In this document: positions 56,640 through 64,000 of the stretch, one piece after another | Position numbering within the stretch: position 1 is the stretch's first letter | Layout of the letters: every line of letters begins with the position of its first letter | Origin: Hemicordylus capensis | Lineage: Eukaryota; Chordata; Lepidosauria; Squamata; Cordylidae | DNA: 64,000 nt | Assembly (NCBI RefSeq): GCF_027244095.1 | Contig: NC_069657.1 | Location: forward strand, 412,267,063-412,331,062 | Reading direction: 5' to 3' | Made by a program: the position numbers and the translations under genes | Notes under the pieces: model-generated | What the model was told of the DNA's origin: nothing | The model's input: only the letters and a program-made list of their open reading frames with translations | The model's database searches: none

Positions 56640-57045
56640 GCCCACAAGAGCTTTTGATTGGCTGCCAATGACATCACTCCTTTCCCTCCCCCCCCCACCT
56701 CCGCCTGCTGGAACACAGAAGACCCGAAGCAGCGTTGAACAAATCGTCCCTTAAGAGACGAGAGGCCAGCCCCTGGCTCCTCCCACTTACCCACCCGCCG
56801 CCAATCATTGGCATCCCCGGGAGGGGGATCAAACGGCTTGAAGAGGAGGGCCCCTATTGGGTGGGCGCGCCGTCTATCCCTCCTCCTGCCACGCCCCTTT
56901 CTATCCTTACATTTACTGTGTAGCAAAAGAGAAAGTAACTATGTTGCAGCAAGAGATCAATGAAGCTCAGTGAATGGGGGCTTAATGCGTAAATCGATAG
57001 CCTCAGAAGAGCGCCAGATGCTGGAGGGAAATATTCATTTATGAA
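56640..57045 (+). promoter_or_regulatory. DUSP10: Putative DUSP10 promoter and start of exon 1
   Basis: A repeat-poor, GC-rich block with clustered CCAAT boxes: ATTGG 56657-56661 and CCAAT 56665-56669, CCAAT 56811-56815 and ATTGG 56817-56821, ATTGG 56856-56860. The first pair abuts TGACATCA (56669-56676), close to a CRE. GC/KLF boxes are GTGGGCG (56861-56867) and CCACGCCCC (56889-56897). There is no clear TATA box, consistent with a dispersed start downstream of about 56900. GAA|GTAAGT at 57043-57051 is a strong candidate splice donor (exon end 57045). The assignment rests on position and composition only. Confidence 0.55.
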
Positions 57046-57640
57046 GTAAGTGGGAGACTTTGGCGCTGTGGGAAAGGCAATATGTGCGTATGTGGTCTGT
57101 GTCTATCAGCAGTAATAAATAGAGACTACCTTAGGAAAGAGAGAAATTGGATAATGCGATAAATTTTGGGGAGGATGTGGAAATTAAGACCCCGACATAC
57201 TGCTGAGCTTTCCCCTTCTTCTCCCGTCCTATGTCTGAGCTTTGCGTCTGCCGACCCGTGTGTGGTTGTGTAGTGAACCTTCACTGACTGGATCGGAAGA
57301 AACGAAGGTTTTTTCCCCCCTCGTTTGGGATTGCTGCAGTATCGGGTGGAGGGAGCTGTATGTGGATCACAGTGCAAAGGAGGCTGTCGGCATCAGCATC
57401 CCTTGTAGATCTTATTTGTTATTGCTCTGTCAACGCCGTCTCTGTGTGGTCCTGACGAGCTCTGGATCGTGGAGTGTGAAAAGGTGGCTCTTTTGGCTGG
57501 GATCTTTTAACTCCGGTCTGACTTCATGGTTTGGCTGGAAATATATTACTTCTGCTGCAGAGATGCAGCCCTCCCGAAATATCTTCACAATCCGAAGCGA
57601 GCCGTGTTATCTCTTTGGCCTCCAAATACTTTATTAGGGT
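57046..57640 (+). other. DUSP10: Repeat-free block, possible alternative 5' UTR of DUSP10
   Basis: Unique sequence with CpGs and no mobile element, e.g. GACTGGATCGGAAGAAACGA at 57285-57304. Open frames here have no known domain. It could be exon 1 sequence if the donor at 57046 is not used, or the first part of intron 1. Transcript data would decide. Confidence 0.4.
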
Positions 57641-60254
57641 ATGGAAAAATATAATCTTGCTGGTGCCACACGTGATTTGGCTACAAAATTCACAGCATGT
57701 TTTTGCTCCTTTTTGTGTTGGGAAAAATCGTACTATTTCACGTCCTCCTTTTTCTTCTTTTTAGCCCAGCCTGAAGAGCTTTCCTTCTCTTTTAAATATA
57801 TTTTGTTGCTGGTATTTAAAAAGGGGTGGGTGGGGCTAAGGATCAGCATAAGCTTCTGTTTTATAAACGTCTGTATTTCAGACCCCCAGCCTACTCCACA
57901 ATAGGTGATAAATGGTATCTGCTCTCCCACTATAATTTAAATTCATCCTGCAAATACTTTTCTCTCCATAGGAGATGGATTGACTTTCATGTTCTCTGCT
58001 TGTGGTCCTGGGCTAATGGCCCATCCTAATAGGAGGGAAAAGGATGTTGTAGGATTACAGAAGTGGACAGTAGAAGGTTGGGTGGGGAAATAGCTGATTA
58101 TAGACAAATTCAGTCACTTTTTATCATTCTTTAGCTTGCTTAAATAGTTTAGGCAATTCTGTGTTGAATGGGAACACCATGAGAGGAGAGCTGGTCTTGT
58201 GGTAGCAAACATGACTTGTTCCCTTAGCTAAGCAGGGACTGCCCCGGTTGCATTTGAATGGGAGATCCCATGTGAGCACTATAAGATATTTCCCTTTGCA
58301 GATGGAACCACTCTGGGAAGAGCAGAAGGTTCCAAGTTCCCTCTCTGGCATCTCCAAGATAGGGCTGAGAGAGATTCCTGCCTGCAACCTTGGGGAAGCT
58401 GCTGCCAGTCTGTGAAGACAATACTGAGCTAGATGGACCAATGGTCTGACTCGGTATATGGCAGCTTCCTATATTCAATACAGTCTGAAGCTTTCCCTGA
58501 TTCTTTATGCTGTGCATCGTAGTACTTCTAGTCGAATCCCAATCAAGCTTACTCAAAAGTAAGCTATCTTGAGTTAAATGGAAGTTAGTTTTTTTATCCA
58601 AGTGCTTATGATTGCAGGCTTAAGATTCTGGCAGATTAATGCAAGCAGCATTTTTTAAAAAAATCATTTGACTGATTGTTTGGAATATGTCAAATGTCAT
58701 TATAGTCGATCACGGAATACTGCTATAAAACTAACTGTAACTTATGTTATGATCTTGCATGGTGGTAGCAGTTGAAGAGATCTCATCTCTGATTTTTAGG
58801 AGCAGAAAAGGACGTTGTCTCAAGCTGTCCTGTCATGAGCAGGGAAGTGATGAGGAGGAGGTAAACCTGGGAGTATTGCTATCTTAAAGTTTGGATACCC
58901 CAGGGCGTCTATCGAAATAAAACACACTTCTGCTCATAAGGGATGCATGACATCCTCTGACTTCTTCTTTTTAAAAAACCCTCCTTGCTAGCTTTCAGTA
59001 TTTGTTTAGTTTTCTGGATAGTTGCTTGAGGGTTTTCACACAAAAAAGCCAATTTGTGAAAATGGTTTGCTAGGCAAAGTTGAACATTCTTCTAAGACAA
59101 ATTTGGGTGATCTGCATTCTTATTAATTGCTAAGGAACAAGAATGCATTGCTAGCTTTGGGCAACTGAACTTGTAGAAGGCATAAGAAGATGTAGGAGTG
59201 GGGCAGGATCTTTTTCATGGTGAACTGCCTTGCCTTGGAACAAACGGCATGGCTAACTTGCTTGAGGGGTCTAATGCTATCTGCTGTGCCTTGTTGCAGT
59301 CCTTGCTATAAATTGTTTAAGTCAGTCTGTAGCAGGTTTAGGTTAGCATGTCGCCTGTGAGCTACCTTCATGCAGAATGTATTAACGAATAGTAGCATAT
59401 GCTGCTGCTGTTTAACAAATTCTGCATGGTGGTAACTTAAATTCTGCAACTTGTATAAATTGTGTGGGTTCAAGCAAAATTACCTCCTCTCTCATTTCTT
59501 GCAATTTGTGCTCTAGCTTTTGCTATTTTGCAAAAAATTATTCTTCTTTTGTTATTCCAAGGCAAGGAACAGTACCTTGCTCTCTGTTATCTAGAAATAT
59601 TGCTCAACAATTCTGCTGGCTTCTTAGATCTCACCAAGCATTACTCACATAAGAAAAGCTTTGCCATTGCAAGGGCTAGAAAGCTGCTTTTTCTTGAAAC
59701 GAATCCGAGATCCTAAGAAGCTGAATTCTGCAGTGAAGGACACAATTTCCTGTGTGCCCACAGAATCTGTATTTGGATATTGCATTTATATCCGGTCTTT
59801 ATTTCATGTTGTAACTCATGGTGGCATGCATCCCAGACACAGGCAGGCACTGACCAGAGCCAGACCTGGTTAGTTTCAGCAAGGTTGTTGCATCTTGTGC
59901 CCTCAGACCATACCCTGGAGAACTGCAGCATACATACAGCCTTGGTCTGCAGGGGATCTGAGTTGTGACAGTTCTGCTGTGCTACAAAGATTGAGAAAGA
60001 GAGCTTTCTAGCTCCCTTACAGACTTCTGTAGCTGTGCATCTGTAGCTTTTTAGAACAGTTGTCCTGTGCTGCTGTGGCGGTGGCGGTGGCAGCAGCAGT
60101 AGTAGCTAGGAATAAACACTCTCCATCTCTTTTACTTGTCTGTAGAAAGGGACTTGGGTTCTCGCATGTTCATGTTTAGAACGCTGCTAACTGGCTGTGA
60201 GTATGAAGCCCTGTGCATCATGGGATGCCTGATCTGTTTTGTTTCTTTTAACAG
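57641..60254 (+). other. DUSP10: Probable DUSP10 intron 1 (5' UTR intron)
   Basis: Non-coding sequence between the candidate exon 1 and the coding exon. It contains a 5S-type SINE (58185-58476), an old-repeat fragment (58528-58620) and CAG/GGC trinucleotide-rich DNA at 60073-60105. It ends in a convincing acceptor, a T-rich tract followed by TTTTAACAG at 60246-60254. A second possible acceptor is CTCAG at 60286-60290. Confidence 0.6.
58185..58476 (+). mobile_element. 5S rRNA-derived SINE, complete
   Basis: GAGAGCTGGTCTTGTGGTAG is followed by the 5S-like promoter (58224-58275: TTAGCTAAGCAGGGACTGCC and TTTGAATGGGAGATCCCATG). The middle is GCAGAAGGTTCCAAGTTCCC and the tail is GCTAGATGGACCAATGGTCT through GCAGCTTCCTAT. 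Good reference copy of the family. Confidence 0.9.
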
Positions 60255-60297
60255 AGAGAGCTTGAGTTCCTTTTGACTTGCCATTCTCAGCCTCCTC

Positions 60298-61096
60298 ATG
60301 CCTCCATCTCCACTAGACGACAGGGTAGTAGTGGCACTTTCAAGGCCCGTAAGACCTCAGGATCTCAATCTTTGCTTAGACTCCAACTACCTTGAATCTG
60401 CTGCTTCTGCCAGCGAGAGCCACACCAGTCTCCTCAGCACAGCTGTTGTGTCCCTCAAGGCTGCTAATCTCACGTATATGCCCTCATCCAACGGCTCTGC
60501 CCGCTCCTTGAGTTGTGGATGCAGCAGTGCCAGTTGCTGCACTGTGGCAACTTACGACAAGGACAATCAGGCCCAAACTCAAGCAAGCACCAGCAGCACC
60601 TCTGCCAACGTAGGAACCTCGACCACTTGCCCTGCTACCCAAATGGTCAACAACAATGAGAACTCTGGCCCTCTGAGTCCCTCAAGTGGTGTGGGGAGCC
60701 CCGTCTCGGGCCCGACGAAGCAATTGGCTAGCATCAAAATCATCTATCCCAATGACTTGGCCAAAAAGATGACCAAATGCACCAAGAGCCACCAAGGGCC
60801 CGTCATCATTGACTGTCGGCCTTTCATGGAGTACAACAAAAGCCACATCCAAGGGGCTGTCCACATTAATTGCTCTGATAAGATTAGCAGGAGAAGGCTT
60901 CAGCAGGGCAAGATCACTGTCTTGGACTTGATCTCTTGCCGGGAAGGCAAGGACTCCTTCAAGAGGATCTTTTCCAAAGAAATTGTTGTTTATGATGAGA
61001 ATACCAATGAGCCAAGCAGAGTAATACCTTCCCAGCCATTGCACGTAGTGCTGGAGTCTCTCAAGCGAGAAGGCAAGGAACCATTGGTTCTCAAAG
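60298..61096 (+). CDS. DUSP10: DUSP10 (MKP5), first coding exon
   Basis: DUSP10 is a dual-specificity phosphatase that inactivates p38 and JNK MAP kinases in cytoplasm and nucleus. This exon encodes residues 1-266 and the first base of codon 267. It begins MPPSPLDDRVVVALSRPVRP, matching the vertebrate start, after a likely acceptor at 60254. A Ser/Thr/Ala-rich N-terminal region (to about residue 140) is followed by the rhodanese/CH2 domain (QLASIKIIYPNDLAKK at 142-157, VIIDCRPFMEYNKSHIQGAV, LDLISCREGKDSFKRIFSKE). The basic docking strip KISRRRLQQGK starts at residue 195. AAAG|GTATTT at 61093-61102 is the splice donor (phase 1), in the same place as in human DUSP10. Compared with my recollection of the human protein, LPS is missing between H165 and Q166. 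The catalytic HCxxGxxRS domain (about 215 residues) lies downstream of the window. The low-identity part is residues 28-110. Confidence 0.96.
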
Positions 61097-61740
61097 GTAT
61101 TTATATCTAGTGTTCTACTGCTTTTCTTCTGTGCTGTTATGGAGGCTGCAATTCTCATGCCAGGTCACCAAGAGGTAAAACTTCAGATTTTGTGATTGTA
61201 ATTCATGATTGCTTGATGCAGTAGAGCTTGTCAAAGGGGGTGTGAAGTCTTAACATCCTTGATTCTAGAAAGATTACAAAGTAGAGGTTCCTTCATGGGA
61301 ACAGTGAATGAATATCTTTATTAGGACCAGTCAAGTTCATAATGTGGTATGCAACCTTCTGAATTTCACAGGATTTTTCTTGGGCTTGGGTGCTTTTTGT
61401 TTTCTGTTTGGTAATAGAGAGATTTCTGACTGAGGGCACAGAGTTAAGCTTTATCTGCATTTTCTTTTACAATGATAATGGAGGAAGCCTCTGCAGTCCT
61501 TTAGAACTATGCCTTGCTCCAAAGATCTTGGGTTACACAGAGCCATCCTGGGATGGGGTGAATCTCCTTTTGGAAACAGAAAAGGCAAATCCTTAGCCCT
61601 TGTGGATATTCTTGGAACCCTTGTAAGCAGAAAATTGAAATAAAAACATGGCAGTACTCTCCTTGCAAAGGGAGTAGCTACAGAAAATGAACTAGTTACA
61701 GAACTGATGGAGGCCAAATTTAACAGCATTAGCCAACCCA

Positions 61741-61850
61741 GGGTGCTAATACTTCTATTTATATACTGCTTTTCAACAAAAAAAAAGTTCTCTAAGCAGT
61801 TTACATAGAAAATAATAAGGTGTTTCCCTGTCCTAAATGGTCTCGGTCTA
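61741..61850 (-). mobile_element. LINE 3' tail fragment, minus strand
   Basis: TATTTATATACTGCTTTTCA with TTCTCTAAGCAGTTTACATA on the plus strand is the L2/CR1-type 3' tail in reverse, as at 16360. Confidence 0.65.
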
Positions 61851-62223
61851 GGTAGAGCTGGATATTGGTAATACTTGCATTCAAGACTGACTTCCATTTG
61901 CTGCTTTAGAGAGAAGTGAAAAGGGGAAGTGTGAGTGGTTTGCACTTCCTGTTCCCCTGCTTTCTCTGGAACACTGAAGTGGAATTTGTGGCTTCTGGAG
62001 CTCCATAAGCCACTCCAAAGTGCTTATGGAGCTCACAGTGGTAGAAGATGAGAGCTCTACTCCCACACCACCAAAGACGTACAAGACCCCCCTCCCCTGG
62101 CATTTACCTCTTTTGGTAACATGAAACAGTCACAGAATACGAGTGGCCTGAACTCATTAAGTGAAGGTGGACTCCTTGAAAAATATAGTGCAAATAGCTT
62201 GGTGAAATACTGATTGATCTTAC

Positions 62224-62513
62224 ATAGGAACATAGGAAACTGCCATAAACTGAGTCAGACCATTGGTCTATCTAGCTCAGTATTGCCTTCACAGACTGGC
62301 AGTGGCTTCTCCAAGGTTGCAGGTAGGAATCACTTGCAGCCCTATCTTGGAGAAGCCAGGGAGGGAACCTAGAACCTTCTGCTCTTCCCAGAGCGGCTCT
62401 ATCCCCTGAGGGGAATATCTTGCAGTGCTCACACTTCTGGTCTCCCATTCATATGCAACCAGGGCAGACCCTGCTTAGCTAAGGGGACAAGTCATGCTTG
62501 CTACCACAAGACC
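62224..62513 (-). mobile_element. 5S-type SINE, minus strand
   Basis: Complete copy in DUSP10 intron 2, reading from the tail (GGAAACTGCCATAAACTGAG) to the head (CCCTGCTTAGCTAAGGGGAC then GCATGCTTGCTACCACAAGA-like). Closely similar to 3513-3816. Confidence 0.85.
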
Positions 62514-62754
62514 ATTGATAGGCTAGTGTCCTGAGCACAATACATCTACTTGGCTGAAAGCTCTTATTATTAATTTCTGGGTAACATTTTTAGTGTTATT
62601 GCTTAGAAGAGCATTCTGTAGGCTTAGTTACCTTTTGTGCAGCAGAATAAGGGGTACAGCTACTGTGGCTATCACTGGTAACTAGAACATGACAATTTCC
62701 TCAGTTCTGCACAACTGATCTGTTAGTCTACCTTTACCTAAAACTAATAGTATG

Positions 62755-62815
62755 TTTGTTTGTTTGTTTGTTTATTTATTTCAATTTATATACTGCCCTT
62801 CCAAAATGTATCCCC
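62755..62815 (-). mobile_element. (TTTG)n/(TTTA)n tract joined to a LINE tail
   Basis: (TTTG)n then (TTTA)n leads into TTCAATTTATATACTGCCCT, a LINE 3' tail on the minus strand, so the microsatellite is the grown tail of a truncated LINE. Confidence 0.6.
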
Positions 62816-62959
62816 CCTCTCTCTTTTTAGCATAATAGCTTGTAGGTAGCCCAGGTTTTCTGAGACCAGAGAATTTATATTAACCTGTATAAAACCTGTT
62901 GAAAGAAGGTAGACGAATTTCAGGCAGCTAATGTGAGTCTCTCTGGGCAGGATCCAGGG

Positions 62960-63092
62960 CAGTGTTCCCTCTAACAGGGATTCTCAGATATTGACTACAT
63001 CTCCCATAATCCCCAGCCAAAGACCATTGCAGCTAGGGATGCTGGGAGTTGTAGTGAACAACATCTGGGAATCCCTGTTAGAGGGAACACTG
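62960..63092. mobile_element. hAT-type MITE, 133 bp
   Basis: CAGTGTTCCCTCTAACAGGG at the left is a perfect inverted repeat of CCCTGTTAGAGGGAACACTG at the right. The interior contains ATCTCCCATAATCCCCAGCC paired with GATGCTGGGAGTTGTAGT. No clear 8-bp target duplication in the flanks. Confidence 0.85.
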
Positions 63093-63521
63093 TCTGTGTT
63101 CACAGAGTGAACACTGTCGGTCATTACTAAGCACTGTTGAAAACTGTGAGACAAGTTAGTCATGACTAATGCAGATTTCATTAATTTTAATGGGAGTCAT
63201 GATAAACAGTCTAGATCCTGCTCTCTGGGTTGTTAACTAGCTATTGGAATCTCATGCATAGAACTGGTGTTGGAGGTTGGCATAGTTGAGCAGTTACTCA
63301 GGGCTCTCAAAAGGGTCCACTGCTGATTCCTTTTCTATGCCTGTGGCCTCTGCATGGTGGTGGGGCACCACCAGAAAGTGGGACACTGTCTTGGGGCACA
63401 TCCATATAGGAAGGAGAGTCATGGAAGATAGCTTGCTGAGGTCCTCCTGAACCCTGGATCTGGCCCTGTTCAAACACAAGGAGTGTTTTTAGAGCACTGG
63501 TAAACCAGTCCACCTTAAGAG

Positions 63522-63740
63522 GAGCAGCGGGGAAATGTTTGACTAACAAGCAGAAGGTTGCAATTTGAATCCCCGCTGGTACTATATCGGGCAGCAGAGA
63601 TATAGGAAGATGCTGAAAGGTACCATCTCATACTGTGTGGGAGGAGGCAATGGTAAACTCCTCCTGTATTCTACCAAAAGAAAACCACAGGGCTCTGTGG
63701 GCACCAGGAGTTGAAATCAACTTGATAGCACACTTTACTT
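63522..63740 (+). mobile_element. SINE with Bov-B-like tail
   Basis: Head GAGCAGCGGGGAAATGTTTG, box B-like GCAATTTGAATCCCCGCTGG, middle AGGAAGATGCTGAAAGGTAC, tail GGCAATGGTAAACTCCTCCT through CTTGATAGCACACTTTACTT. It lacks the flank shared by the copies at 28833 and 30122. Confidence 0.82.
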
Positions 63741-63810
63741 AAACCAGTAGTTACAGTTATGATCTTTCTTCGTCCCCAGCAGTCCAAGAATGAGCATGAG
63801 GCCATAGCTC

Positions 63811-63976
63811 AGTGGTAGAGCATCTGATTTCCATGCAGAAGGTCCCAAGTTTAGTCCCTGGAATCTTCAGGGCTGGGACTGGGTAAGACTCCTCCCCCAA
63901 AACCTTGGAGAGCTACTGCAAGTCATTGTAGACAATACTGAACTAGATGGACCAATGGTCTGACTTGGTTTAAGGC
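63811..63976 (+). mobile_element. tRNA-headed SINE
   Basis: Clear box A (GGCCATAGCTCAGTGGTAGA) and box B (GGTCCCAAGTTTAGTCCC), then CAAAACCTTGGAGAGCTACT and the tail GAACTAGATGGACCAATGGT, CTGACTTGG. It shows the tRNA-only head version of the 5S/tRNA SINE family. Confidence 0.88.
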
Positions 63977-64000
63977 AGGGGCACACATCTCAAATGCCCC

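Larger units (their letters stand above)
61097..64000 (+). other. DUSP10: DUSP10 intron 2, start only
   Basis: Begins GTATTTATATC. A translation reading through would stop after four codons. It contains a LINE tail (61741-61850), a 5S-type SINE, a hAT MITE, a Bov-B-tailed SINE and a tRNA-headed SINE. No phosphatase-domain exon (HCQAGVSRSA) is found up to the window end. Confidence 0.85.

Noticed and set aside
61097-61110. Extension of the DUSP10 open frame to a TAG at 61108
   Set aside because: The last four codons are intron read-through; the GT donor at 61097 matches the known exon boundary.
63811-63880. A genuine tRNA gene
   Set aside because: Box A and B are present, but no cloverleaf closes and the SINE tail follows directly.

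Overview
The window looks like nuclear DNA of a squamate reptile (lizard or snake). The evidence is its repeat mix: CR1 and L2 LINEs, an R4/Dong-type LINE, SINEs derived from tRNA and 5S rRNA (some with Bov-B-like tails), and many short hAT-type and foldback DNA elements. The only host gene I can support is the 5' part of DUSP10 (MAP kinase phosphatase 5), on the + strand at the right end. I see no bacterial operon, CRISPR array or intact viral gene.

Layout. Bases 1 to about 56,500 are intergenic or far-upstream DNA made largely of mobile-element copies, many nested in one another. Main elements are CR1 LINEs at 597-2512 and 13510-15347; a 1152-bp palindrome at 8343-9494 built around a Tc1-like transposon; a CpG-rich ladder of hairpins with CRE-like cores at 33600-34150; L2 LINEs at 38076-39308, 42784-44500, 49379-49900 and 54700-55590; and an R4/Dong-type LINE with a restriction-enzyme-like endonuclease at 49994-53690. 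SINEs and small DNA elements fill much of the rest, separated by stretches where I recognise nothing.

From about 56,640 the sequence becomes promoter-like (several CCAAT and GC boxes, little repeat). This is probably the DUSP10 promoter and non-coding first exon. A splice acceptor at 60254 precedes the first coding exon, 60298-61096, which encodes the N-terminal region and the rhodanese/CH2 kinase-docking domain. The catalytic dual-specificity phosphatase exons lie beyond the window.

The mobile elements appear to act in pairs. The 5S/tRNA SINE family has a 3' tail resembling the CR1 tail, the GTGGTGTAGTGG-type SINEs have an L2-like tail, and a third SINE has a Bov-B-like tail. This suggests each LINE supplies the reverse transcriptase for its SINE partner (inference). 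Highlights for follow-up are the 8343-9494 palindrome, whose arms run 184 bp past the transposon ends; the dimeric 5S-tRNA SINE at 46268-46550; the inverted duplication of a SINE plus its flank at 28699-30500; the 432-bp unidentified insertion at 38415-38846; and a three-residue deletion in DUSP10.
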